This document shows positions 53,806 through 61,972 of a stretch of DNA of 64,000 nucleotides, one piece after another (position 1 is the stretch's first letter; every line of letters begins with the position of its first letter). The position numbers were made by a program, and so were the translations under genes. The notes below the pieces were generated by a model. The model did not search any database. It was given only the letters and a program-made list of their open reading frames with translations, and was not told where the DNA came from. The DNA comes from Spirochaetota bacterium. GTDB lineage: Bacteria > Spirochaetota > UBA4802 > UB4802. The DNA is taken from assembly GCA_040756435.1 (NCBI GenBank), contig JBFLZD010000001.1, forward strand, positions 1 to 64,000, read 5' to 3'.

Positions 53806-54537
53806 AATATTATTAATTGGATATGTGATACATATCCAATATGAGTGTTTACGGGTCCCTCCGTTGGTAAAAAATATATATTGGATAAGATATACATATC
53901 CAATGTAGGTGTTAGCGAGTTTCTCCTTTGGCAAATAATATTTAATTAGATATGTGATACATATCCAGTATGAGTGTTTACGAGTCTCTCCTTTGGCAAA
54001 AAATATATATTGGATAAGAGATACATATCCAATGTAGGTGTTAGCGAGTTTCTCCTCTGGCAAATAATATTTAATTAGATATGTGATACATATCCAATAT
54101 GAGTGTTTACGAGTCCCTCCATTGGCAAATAATATATACTGGATATGTGATACATATCCAATGAGAGGTTGTGCGAGTCCCTCCATTGGCAAATAATATA
54201 TACTGGATATATGATACATATCCAGTATGAGTGTTTACGAGTCCCTCCATTGGCAAATAATATATACTGGATATGTGATACATATCCAATGAGAGGTTGT
54301 GCGAGTCCCTCCGTTGGCAAATTATATATATACTGAATATGTGATACATATCCAGATATCCAGTATGAGTGTTTACGAGTCTCTCCTTTGGCAAAAAATA
54401 TATATTGGATAAGAGATACATATCCAATGTAGGTGTTAGCAAGTTTCTCCTCTGGCAAATAATATATACTGAATATGTGATACATATCCAGTATGAGTGT
54501 TTACGAGTCCTTCCGTTGGCAAATTATATATACTGGT
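53806..54537 (+). repeat. Tandem array of tRNA-Leu 3'-end-derived ~64-bp units
   Basis: Eleven full units of 64-65 bp (one of 74 bp) directly after tRNA-Leu, then a partial twelfth. Unit ends fall at 53871, 53935, 54000, 54064, 54129, 54193, 54257, 54321, 54395, 54459 and 54523. Each has a spacer of A/T, a hairpin (typically GGATATGTGATACATATCC) and a block such as CGAGTCCCTCCATTGGCAAA, a degenerate copy of the tRNA T-arm and acceptor end. Odd units carry GTATGAGTGTTTACGAGT, even units GTAGGTGTTAGCGAGT or GAGAGGTTGTGCGAGT. The layout recalls the E. coli tyrT/rtT repeats. Function is unknown. Confidence 0.9.
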
Positions 54538-54541
54538 TGTG

Positions 54542-54888
54542 TCTCAAAGCAAACTGTGGAGCTTGCAATGACGCTAGTGAAATGTCATTGTGAGCGTAGC
54601 GCTTACACTGAGTGCTTCGACGAGCTCAGCAACCACTTGTCGGAGTGTGGCAATTTCAATTGTATTAGACAAGATTGCTTCGTGCCTGTGGCACTTGCAA
54701 TGACGGGATTGGCCCATGTGTCATTGCAAACGAAGTGCCTGTGCTGAGCTTGTCGAAGCGAAGCAATCTCAATGCCGCAGAAGATGAGATTGCCACGCGC
54801 CTGCGGCGCTCGCAACTATGGGATTGCTTCGTCACTTCGTTCCCCGCAATGACGCGGGTGCAAAGTTATTGCAATGAGGGGTTTTTTG
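54542..54888 (+). mobile_element. Dispersed repeat element, copy 2, inserted into array unit 12
   Basis: About 347 bp, GC-richer than the surroundings. Its left end (TCTCAAAGCAAACTGTGG) and right end (54820-54853 plus ATTGCAATGAGG) match the element at 23394. The longer body contains the inverted pair GCTTCGACGAGCTCAGCA (54614-54631) and TGCTGAGCTTGTCGAAGC (54742-54759) and several near-repeats of CGCAATGAC. It separates the two halves of the twelfth tandem unit. No ORF is credible. It is probably a nonautonomous mobile element or a composite of REP-like units. Confidence 0.75.
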
Positions 54889-54930
54889 ATACATTCCCAA
54901 TGAGTGGTTAGGTAAGTCCATCCTTTCAAA
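54888..54930 (+). repeat. Right half of array unit 12
   Basis: GATACATTCCCAATGAGTGG and the following bases to TCAAA at 54930 align with units 6 and 8 (GATACATATCCAATGAGAGG ...). With TTATATATACTGG before the element (54524-54536), it reconstitutes one diverged unit. Confidence 0.7.
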
Positions 54931-55284
54931 ATGGAATGCTTATTTTGAATCCAAGGATATATTTCTTTCTCAGTATTCTTTGACCTTCTTTAAAAATTTC
55001 CCAAAGACTTTTTTAGAATTACTTTATCCTTTTCGTTATGAGAATAGGGGAGCACAAAAAATGGAAATATTTAAGAGAAAAATATTATTGACATTTTGAA
55101 TTTTTTTTTAAAATACATTAGAACCAAAAAAGGGATGTATAAAGTGACAAAGAAAGTTTTACCTTTCAGCGAAAGGGAGTATATCTGCATTGCGTCTATG
55201 CCTCCCAAGATGGTATGAAATACGAAATGCGGATAGGAAGGATTTAGATGAAATTTTCGCATGATTTTTTTGGAGGTTTCAATA
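54931..55284. other. Intergenic region between the array and the chimeric gene
   Basis: 354 bp, AT-rich. A weak promoter-like pair TTGACA (55088-55093) and TAAAAT (55109-55114) with a short 15-bp spacer is present. Short open stretches near 55190-55265 could be gene remnants (for example LPRWYEIRNADRKDLDEIFA in one frame) but cannot be named. A clear ribosome-binding site for the next gene lies at 55270. Confidence 0.4.
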
Positions 55285-56244
55285 ATGGCACTTTTTTTCA
55301 ATAACAAGAAATTCAATGAATATAAATTTATGGTCGAAGAAGAATTTGAGAAATTAGTCTCTGATAATAGCAAAATATTTTTTGGTGATAAAACGATATA
55401 TATTGATGCAAAAAAGAAAATCGAAACAAAAGCGTTAGGTGGTTCCATCCCCGATGGATTTCTTTTTGATTTTTCAGATAGTGATAATCCTGAGTTTTAT
55501 TTAATAGAAGTTGAACTTGCATCCCATGATTTTTATAAGCATATATTTCCTCAAATTACTAAATTTTTTGCTTTTTTCAAAAACAATAAAAGTCAAAAAG
55601 ATTTAATCGAGAAAATATATTCAATTGCGAGCACAGATGATTCAATAAAAAAAGAATTTAGAAAATTCTTAGGAGAAAAGGAAATATTTAAATTTATCAA
55701 TGATACCATTGAGGGAAGCCAAAATATATTATTGATTATTGATGGGGATAAATCCGAGTTACCTGAAATTGTTGATACATATACAGACACTTGGGGAAAA
55801 ATAGTTAAAACGATAAAAATTAATATATTTAAAAACAATAATGATCTTATTTTTTCAATGACTCCTGATTTTCTTAGAGCGTACTATGAAAGCGTAGCTC
55901 GTTTTTGCGAAAACGAAATACGCCCTATATTGAACTGGATTATTGGTTTAATAATTAAGGAGCGCCGCGGAGATATTTACAAGGCGCTGCAGGGTAACAT
56001 AGATAATCTTGATTGGGAAATTGAATTTAATCCGCTATGGATAGAAGATACAAAGGAAAAAGCAGACAGGGAGCTTCGCGAAGCACAGCGCGATCAGATT
56101 TACGTTACCACGCAGGTTTTAAGCCCTTCTGAAGTGAGGATGATGCGCTTTAAAGATCTTGAAGAGTTTGACTCCTGGCAGGCTTCACCGGTTGATTTTA
56201 GTACAGCAGAAGTTCAGGAAGCAGAAAAAGAAGAAAGCGAATAA
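55285..56244 (+). CDS. Chimeric protein: nuclease-like N-terminus joined to phage portal C-terminus
   Basis: Protein of 319 residues made of two unlike parts. Residues ~1-190 are AT-rich in their coding DNA and contain GGSIPDGFLFDF followed by FYLIEVELASHDFYKHIFP, an arrangement of acidic residues resembling PD-(D/E)xK nuclease-like domains. From about residue 192 the sequence becomes LRAYYESVARFCENEIRPIL, then WEIEFNPLWIEDTKEKADRE and TTQVLSPSEVRMMRF, which matches the C-terminal ~130 residues of DUF1073-type phage portal proteins (normally ~450 residues). The upstream ~300 residues of the portal are missing. GGAGG at 55270-55274 favours ATG 55285. The mu-F-like head gene follows, as expected for a portal. 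Confidence 0.75.
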   Translation: MALFFNNKKFNEYKFMVEEEFEKLVSDNSKIFFGDKTIYIDAKKKIETKALGGSIPDGFLFDFSDSDNPEFYLIEVELASHDFYKHIFPQITKFFAFFKNNKSQKDLIEKIYSIASTDDSIKKEFRKFLGEKEIFKFINDTIEGSQNILLIIDGDKSELPEIVDTYTDTWGKIVKTIKINIFKNNNDLIFSMTPDFLRAYYESVARFCENEIRPILNWIIGLIIKERRGDIYKALQGNIDNLDWEIEFNPLWIEDTKEKADRELREAQRDQIYVTTQVLSPSEVRMMRFKDLEEFDSWQASPVDFSTAEVQEAEKEESE

Positions 56245-56373
56245 ACGCAAAAAAAATGCCATTTTTTAAGGGGATTTTATAGGGGGTATAGAAATGTATT
56301 GCTTTTTAGTTTGGACACGTTTGGACACGGTTTTATTGCAAATGGGAGCCTTTTAAAACAAGGTCTGTGATGT

Positions 56374-57819
56374 ATGTATCCAATAGCATTGGAAAAACAA
56401 TATGTGCGCTTTGTAACAAAGGAATTTTTAGCTATAGCAGATGAAATTGTAAAACGCATTAAACGTGAATTGAAAAAGGAAATTGCATTTGATAGCGATG
56501 ACAGAATGCGTGCTGACTCTATTACAAACATAATGATTTTTTTGCAGCAATTAAAAGAACAATATGGCAATAGAATAGATCAGCGGGTATTAGAAGGAAA
56601 AGTAAAAAAACATTTTAGCCTTATCGATGCCTGGAGCAGGGATAAAACATATGAAGACTGCAAGAAATTATATGCCCGCCTGTCTACGCCAGGGTCTGAT
56701 GGAAAACTATATATTCCAACAATTTCTATGCGCAAAGCACTCAATGAAGAGTTAATTGATAATACAGTGAAACGCAATGTCGACCTTATTAATAATATAT
56801 ATAAAAATTATTTTAATGATATTGCAAATGTAGTAAAGACTGGTGTTTTAAATGGAGAAGGATTTGCTGTTATTACTAATAAGTTACAGGCAAAAACTAA
56901 GGTAAGCCTTTCAAAAGCGCAATTTTGGGCGCGAGACCAGATTGGTAAATTTTTTGGGCAAACAACTAAAATACGGCAGCAGGAAGCCGGGATTGCAGGA
57001 TATATCTGGCGTTGTGTAGGGGATAAGCGCACGCGAGATTTGCACCTTGCTTTGGAGGGGACATTCCATTATTGGAATGATCCGCCTGTAATTAATGGCC
57101 GCAAGTGCCATCCCGGCGATGATTTTAATTGCCGATGCTGGGCTGAGCCTGCGTTTGGGCCAGAGGATGCTGAAAAAGAATTTGGCCAGGAGTTGCCCAG
57201 TGATTATTTTACGAGCGGTCGCATAGCAACTGCGCCAGTTAATTGGAGTAATGAAAATGATTTCAGACAGCGTGTAATAATAGATATAAATGATGCTATG
57301 CTTAAGAATAAAGTAGAATTATCTCTTGCTGATCTGGCGAAAGTTATACACCTTGATCCCAATACGCTTGCCAAACCCTTAGTGATTACGCAAAGAAAAT
57401 TGCAGGATAATGCTATCAAGGGAGAATTTTCACGTTCAGCCATCATAATACATGATTATGAAACTACTGATTTGACTGTATATCACGAATTTTTTCATTA
57501 TCTTGATTCGACACAAAGTATAGATAAAAAATTAAAGAAAACAGTAATTGATGTATTGCATTCAAGCGTAACATATAAAAATATTTTGCGTGAATTGAAA
57601 AGTAAGACTATCACAAAAGAAAGGCGGCAATATTTGCGCTATTTAATTCAGGACGATGAAATGATTGCGCGTTTGTTTGAACAATATATGTGGGAATATA
57701 AATTAAAGAGGGATTTTGGATATATATCTAATATGAGAAATTATTATTTTCTTGACAATGATAGAAACCGACTCTATATTTTTATTGAAACATTATTAAT
57801 TAAAAGCGGCTTATTATGA
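56374..57819 (+). CDS. Phage Mu F-like minor head protein with C-terminal HExxH domain
   Basis: Phage head morphogenesis protein of 481 residues. Residues ~85-275 form the Mu gpF/SPP1 gp7 core: LSKAQFWARDQIGKFFGQTT, WRCVGDKRTRDLHLALEG and CHPGDDFNCRCWAEP (Cys-rich C-terminal motif). A linker follows, then a ~190-residue domain with DLTVYHEFFHYLDS, whose HEFFH is a zinc metallopeptidase signature. It may process head proteins or act on host targets; this is inference. The small gene at 57816 overlaps its stop as ATGA. Confidence 0.85.
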   Translation: MYPIALEKQYVRFVTKEFLAIADEIVKRIKRELKKEIAFDSDDRMRADSITNIMIFLQQLKEQYGNRIDQRVLEGKVKKHFSLIDAWSRDKTYEDCKKLYARLSTPGSDGKLYIPTISMRKALNEELIDNTVKRNVDLINNIYKNYFNDIANVVKTGVLNGEGFAVITNKLQAKTKVSLSKAQFWARDQIGKFFGQTTKIRQQEAGIAGYIWRCVGDKRTRDLHLALEGTFHYWNDPPVINGRKCHPGDDFNCRCWAEPAFGPEDAEKEFGQELPSDYFTSGRIATAPVNWSNENDFRQRVIIDINDAMLKNKVELSLADLAKVIHLDPNTLAKPLVITQRKLQDNAIKGEFSRSAIIIHDYETTDLTVYHEFFHYLDSTQSIDKKLKKTVIDVLHSSVTYKNILRELKSKTITKERRQYLRYLIQDDEMIARLFEQYMWEYKLKRDFGYISNMRNYYFLDNDRNRLYIFIETLLIKSGLL

Positions 57820-57995
57820 ATGATGAATTATTAAAGAAACGCATAAAGATAGAATTTGATTTCATAGATGGTAAGATCACAGAGCAGGAAGCAATAGAAC
57901 AATATATTGCTTTGGGGATTAAACCATCTAATGCTAAAATATTAATTAACAATATAAAAAGCGATATGATGAAAGCTAAATATAATTTAAAATAG
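57816..57995 (+). CDS. Small phage protein of 59 residues
   Basis: Begins with ATG at 57816 overlapping the head-protein stop (ATGA). It reads MNDELLKKRIKIEFDFIDGK, then ITEQEAIEQYIALGIKPSNA and a basic tail. It is too short for reliable naming; location between the minor head protein and protease suggests an accessory head-module gene. Confidence 0.6.
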   Translation: MNDELLKKRIKIEFDFIDGKITEQEAIEQYIALGIKPSNAKILINNIKSDMMKAKYNLK

Positions 57996-58084
57996 ATATA
58001 GTTTTATATTATTAAGTATAATATACGCTAATTTTTGCCATTTGTCCCTTGCTTCTCGCCTTTTTTTATTATTTATTCCCCTGT

Positions 58085-59251
58085 ATGAAAAATGAACACC
58101 GATATGACAAGGGTATTGCCCAGGCGCAAAGCTTTGGCGATGGATTTTTACGTGCCAGAGTGACCATCGCACGGCCTGGAGTATTCCCCTATCTAACAAG
58201 AGATGGAAATATTCGTTGGGAAGCGAAGCTTCCTGAGGATTTATTTAGCGATATAACAATTAATACTGCGAAAGGTGCGCCTGTAACAGATGGCCATCCC
58301 CCAATTGATGATGCAAATGGTATGGTAACGCCTGAAAATTATACTAAATATATAAAAGGAAGCCTTGGAGATAGCATTGTAATTCGTGATGGGATGTTAG
58401 AAGCAACCGAAACGGTGTTTGATGCACAACTTATTAACGATTTAAAACAAGGGAAAAAGGTAGAGGTATCAATTGGTTTTATTACGGATGTTGATTATAC
58501 GCCAGGCGAGTATAATGGCATGAGGTATGATGCGCGGCAAACTAATATTCGCATAAATCATATTGCCCACGTTGAAGCTGGCAGAGCGGGTGAAAAAGTA
58601 CGGGCATATCTGGATACAGATTATCCATATGCAGTTATGACTGAAACTAATTACAGGAGGGATGTAAAAATGGATATTTTAGAAGCGTTGAAAAAACTTT
58701 TAGCAGCGCTTGGTATTGCACTAAACGATAATACCGAAAATGCAAGCAGCGAAAATGGCAAAAACAGTGAAGGAGCTGCTAATGAATCAAAAGAGGGAAA
58801 CGATACTGAAGAGAAAATGGCAGATGCATCTGATATTGCAAAGCTGAAAGAATTAATTAAAAAACAACAGGCTAAAATTGATGCATTAGAGGAAATTCTA
58901 AAAAAGAAAAAAGAAGAACAAAAACGAAACGATGAAGCTGTGCGCATTGATGAAGCAGTAAAAAAGCGTCTTGCACTTATTGATGCTGCTAAAAGCGTTG
59001 TTCCAGAATACAAATATGATGGTGAAAGCGAACGTGATCTTAAATTAAAGATAATAAACAAAATACTGCCTTTTGAAAGTTCGGTGAAAATTGATACGCT
59101 TGATGATGTATATATAGATGCACGTTATGATGCAGCGCTACAGTTTGCAAAGGAAAAAGCAAATATCGATATTGGCAACAATGCAGTACGCATTGATGAA
59201 CATGCGATTGAAGAAAAGAAGAAGAAACGATTACAATTGATGGAGGGATAA
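58085..59251 (+). CDS. Phage prohead protease/scaffold (DUF2213-like)
   Basis: Protein of 388 residues from the ATG at 58085. The first ~190 residues carry RYDKGIAQAQSFGDGFLRAR, GAPVTDGHPPIDDAN and KKVEVSIGFITDVDY, with His and Ser suited to a serine-type prohead protease. The last ~180 residues are an acidic then highly charged coiled coil (ELIKKQQAKIDALEEILKKK), suggesting a fused scaffolding part. An upstream start at 58049 is rejected because its hydrophobic residues are foreign to the family. The cement gene begins 1 bp later. Confidence 0.85.
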   Translation: MKNEHRYDKGIAQAQSFGDGFLRARVTIARPGVFPYLTRDGNIRWEAKLPEDLFSDITINTAKGAPVTDGHPPIDDANGMVTPENYTKYIKGSLGDSIVIRDGMLEATETVFDAQLINDLKQGKKVEVSIGFITDVDYTPGEYNGMRYDARQTNIRINHIAHVEAGRAGEKVRAYLDTDYPYAVMTETNYRRDVKMDILEALKKLLAALGIALNDNTENASSENGKNSEGAANESKEGNDTEEKMADASDIAKLKELIKKQQAKIDALEEILKKKKEEQKRNDEAVRIDEAVKKRLALIDAAKSVVPEYKYDGESERDLKLKIINKILPFESSVKIDTLDDVYIDARYDAALQFAKEKANIDIGNNAVRIDEHAIEEKKKKRLQLMEG

Positions 59252-59252
59252 T

Positions 59253-59750
59253 ATGGCTATTAATGATGGTAGCACATACAATGATGATGTGCGTAATGCA
59301 GGCGAAATTGCTGAACACTTACCAGATGAATATATTACAACGCATACAGCACAGGAAGAAATTCCTTTTGGATATGCGGTAGCCCGTGGAAGTAATGCTG
59401 ATGCTGCAAAGATTATTTCTTCTGCAACTGATGAATTATTAGGAATTGCTGCCCAATCGTTTGAAGCATCGTTATTAAATGATATGAAATACGCTGCTGG
59501 CGATGTTGCTGGTGTGGTGCGTAAAGGGATAGTAGTAGTATATGTTGAAGAGGCTGTTGATCCCGGTGATCCAGTAAGAGTGCGACATACTGCCGATACC
59601 AATAAGCCAAATGGTGTATTTTGCACTACTGCGGTAGCAGGAAAAACTGCAATCGTTAAAAATGCAGAATTTAAAGGAAGCACTACTGGTCAAGGATATG
59701 TAGCGCTATGGATAGATGGGCCGTTTACACTAATTGCAGATCAAGCATAG
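59253..59750 (+). CDS. Phage structural cement (decoration) protein, Gp24-like
   Basis: Protein of 165 residues. The central GYAVARGSNADAAKIISSAT, then GIAAQSFEASLLNDMKYAAG and VVRKGIVVVYVEEAVDPGDPVRVR, resemble phage cement or DUF2190-like capsid-decoration proteins. It stands between protease and major capsid, the usual place. It stabilises the capsid shell. An AT-rich gene with a GGAGG Shine-Dalgarno. Confidence 0.75.
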   Translation: MAINDGSTYNDDVRNAGEIAEHLPDEYITTHTAQEEIPFGYAVARGSNADAAKIISSATDELLGIAAQSFEASLLNDMKYAAGDVAGVVRKGIVVVYVEEAVDPGDPVRVRHTADTNKPNGVFCTTAVAGKTAIVKNAEFKGSTTGQGYVALWIDGPFTLIADQA

Positions 59751-59762
59751 TGGAGGATTATA

Positions 59763-60710
59763 ATGGAAACAAGATTTGATGCAGTATTATTAAGAAAGGA
59801 AGATTTGCTGGCAATAGAGAATGTATTATATGAAGCAAAGAAAGAAGAGCTTGTAGCAAGGCAGTTTCTTAATGTTAACACCAATTTTCCACCCTATGCA
59901 ATGGAAATTGGGTATGACTGGTTTGATGTTGCAGGAAGTGCAAAGATTTTGGCCGCAGGTGCAAGTGCAAAGGATGTCCCATTTGTAGGCGAAAAAGGCG
60001 GCCGCGAAACAATGAAGGTATATAGCATCGTTACAGGTATCCGGTATACGAGAGCAGAGCGCATGGCTGCGCAGGCACGAAATGCATTGGGCAAAGGCCC
60101 ACAAATTAGCCTTGATACCACACGCGTGGCCACTGCACGCAGATTTGTTGCTGAAATGGAGAATAAATTAGCTTTCATAGGCGATACCTCGCATAACATT
60201 AAAGGGATTCTTAACCATCCCGGTATCACTGCTGAGGATGTTGCTGCTAGTGGCACTGGAGCAACTGATGCGGCAAAACGGTTATGGGCAAATAAAACTC
60301 CTAAGCTTATACTCAAAGACCTTCTTGCTGGGAAAAGGAAAGTGGAACAGGGTAATATATTTAAAGCTCGTGTGCTTATTCTTGATTCTGACCATTATAA
60401 TGCACTGCTTGAGCCATACAGCGATTATTCTCCAATGACAGTGCTTTCCTGGTTACAGAAAGAAGGTGCTTATTTTGAAAAGATAGTTGTGACAAATAGC
60501 ATTGCGTCAACAGTGAATGGGCTGAATGTAGGATGCTTTGTTATACTTGATAATGCACCAGAGATAGTAGAACTTGCAGTGCCTATGGATTTGACCCTGG
60601 GTGAGCCAGTATATGATCTGCTTGGCACAAGCGAGCAGGTAGTTGAAGAACGTACAGCTGGGTGCATAATTCGCCATCCTGCAGCAATTTATGTTGGCAA
60701 AGGAATATAA
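59763..60710 (+). CDS. Major capsid protein (DUF2184-like)
   Basis: Protein of 315 residues, HK97-fold type. RFDAVLLRKEDLLAIENVLYE at the start, MEIGYDWFDVAGSAKILAAG and RRFVAEMENKLAFIGDTSHN then IKGILNHPGI are recognisable, as is TAGCIIRHPAAIYVGKGI at the C-terminus. It forms the icosahedral shell. The following gene begins at a TAATG overlap. Confidence 0.85.
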   Translation: METRFDAVLLRKEDLLAIENVLYEAKKEELVARQFLNVNTNFPPYAMEIGYDWFDVAGSAKILAAGASAKDVPFVGEKGGRETMKVYSIVTGIRYTRAERMAAQARNALGKGPQISLDTTRVATARRFVAEMENKLAFIGDTSHNIKGILNHPGITAEDVAASGTGATDAAKRLWANKTPKLILKDLLAGKRKVEQGNIFKARVLILDSDHYNALLEPYSDYSPMTVLSWLQKEGAYFEKIVVTNSIASTVNGLNVGCFVILDNAPEIVELAVPMDLTLGEPVYDLLGTSEQVVEERTAGCIIRHPAAIYVGKGI

Positions 60711-61036
60711 TGCCGCTTGCAACAGTTACAATGTTTAGGGAGCTTTTGGGCGGGGCATCGCATTTGGCCGATGCCCGCCTGCAAAGCGTTTTGAATTTTG
60801 CTGAAGTTAAAGTTAAAAATGATGGTATAAGCGATACTCATGAGCTTTTTGCACAAATGCAAATGTATTATGCGGCGAGCATACTTGAACGGAGTGGCGA
60901 AATTGATTATGTAACTATTTCACGTCAGGTTGGTGACGTATCAACAAGCTATTTAACCAATCAGTATGGCGGCTTTTTTAACTTATATGTAAAAGAATTA
61001 CGCAATATTATTGGGAAAAGCGGGTTTATTGTATAA
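60710..61036 (+). CDS. Phage head-tail adaptor (DUF4054-like)
   Basis: Small helical protein of 108 residues beginning MPLATVTMFRELLGGASHLA. The ADARLQSVLNFAEVKVK and AQMQMYYAASILERSG segments fit DUF4054 / connector adaptors that join portal to tail. The start overlaps the capsid stop (TAATG). The stop overlaps the following ATG. The frame upstream of 60710 belongs to the capsid gene and was excluded. Confidence 0.7.
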   Translation: MPLATVTMFRELLGGASHLADARLQSVLNFAEVKVKNDGISDTHELFAQMQMYYAASILERSGEIDYVTISRQVGDVSTSYLTNQYGGFFNLYVKELRNIIGKSGFIV

Positions 61037-61641
61037 TGCCAGGAAAAGTAACATATATTGAAATTGGCAATATAGAAAATGAGCTGCAAAAGCTTATCGG
61101 GAAACATATAATTGCTGGCGTTGCTGCGGAAGAGAAATCTGTTTTAGCGCAATATGCAGGTGCAAATGAATTTGGTGCAATTATCCGTCCAAAAGCTGGG
61201 AAAAAGTATATTGCAATACCACTACAGCCTGAATTTAAAGGTAAAAGCCCAAAGGATATACCAGTTAAATTTATTATTAAACAAAGCAAAGATCACACTA
61301 AGGCTGTGTTATTTATAGGTGATATCCCCGCATTTTTATTAGTTAAATCATCAAAAATACCAGAAAGGGCATTTTTGCGCACAACGTTAGATAATAAAGC
61401 TACTATTGATGCAATTATTGCAAAAGCAAAATATGGGCTACGAGCTGTATTGACTGGCAAAGCAAGTGCAGAAACAATATTAAATGCAATTGGGGCAACA
61501 TTAGTAAGCAGGATAAAAATTACTATATCATCCAATCTTCCGCCAGCTAATAGTGGGATTACATTGCGCATGAAAAATGGCGATGTGACGCTTATAGATG
61601 AAGGAATTTTGCTTAAATCAATAAGCTATATGGTTGAGTAA
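61036..61641 (+). CDS. Phage neck/tail completion protein (HK97 gp10-like)
   Basis: Protein of 201 residues. VLAQYAGANEFGAIIRPKAG and KIPERAFLRTTLDNK are the characteristic pieces of HK97 gp10-type head-closure/tail-completion proteins. It seals the neck during tail attachment. Overlaps neighbours on both sides by few bases. Confidence 0.7.
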   Translation: MPGKVTYIEIGNIENELQKLIGKHIIAGVAAEEKSVLAQYAGANEFGAIIRPKAGKKYIAIPLQPEFKGKSPKDIPVKFIIKQSKDHTKAVLFIGDIPAFLLVKSSKIPERAFLRTTLDNKATIDAIIAKAKYGLRAVLTGKASAETILNAIGATLVSRIKITISSNLPPANSGITLRMKNGDVTLIDEGILLKSISYMVE

Positions 61642-61642
61642 T

Positions 61643-61972
61643 ATGCGTCTTGGCAATGATTATAAATTTGTAAAAATTTATAAATATGGGAGCGGAAATT
61701 ATAGTGATGGTGAATGGGTTAAGGGGGATAACACTGCAATTAACGATATAATGATCCCAAGGCCCATAACCCCGCAGCAGGAGAGAAGATTGCCAGAAGG
61801 AAGTTATAAAGCAGGCGATATGAAATTTTATAAACGAGGTGAAGCAGTATATAAAAGCGGTGATGTAATAGAATATAATGGGAATAAATATCGCATTGGT
61901 GACATTAGCGAACGACATGAGGGAGGATTTGTAATTTATTTCGGTAAACTTGAATATGGAAATGATAGGTAA
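61643..61972 (+). CDS. Phage head-tail joining protein, putative
   Basis: Small protein of 109 residues beginning MRLGNDYKFVKIYKYGSGNY; contains DIMIPRPITPQQERRLPEG and GDVIEYNGNKYRIGDISERH with a DNA/RNA-binding-like beta barrel pattern. Position between neck and tail-terminator genes suggests head-tail joining. Identity is moderate. Confidence 0.6.
   Translation: MRLGNDYKFVKIYKYGSGNYSDGEWVKGDNTAINDIMIPRPITPQQERRLPEGSYKAGDMKFYKRGEAVYKSGDVIEYNGNKYRIGDISERHEGGFVIYFGKLEYGNDR

Noticed and set aside
53755-54485. Minus-strand repetitive ORFs across the array (136-154 codons)
   Set aside because: They are open only because of the repeated sequence; they have no ribosome site, low-complexity repeated peptides, and overlap the tRNA-Leu gene.
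53806-54530. CRISPR array
   Set aside because: The ~64-bp units are contiguous, diverged from each other, contain no unique spacers, derive partly from tRNA-Leu, and no cas genes are present.
53722-54930. tRNA-Leu array as multiple phage attachment sites
   Set aside because: No integrase lies beside it, the phage genes look like a myovirus module of unknown integration mode, and a dozen regular 64-bp copies fit local expansion better than repeated integration.
56294-56356. 20-codon ORF with TTGGACAC repeated twice
   Set aside because: Too short, no homology recognisable, probably spacer between portal remnant and head gene.
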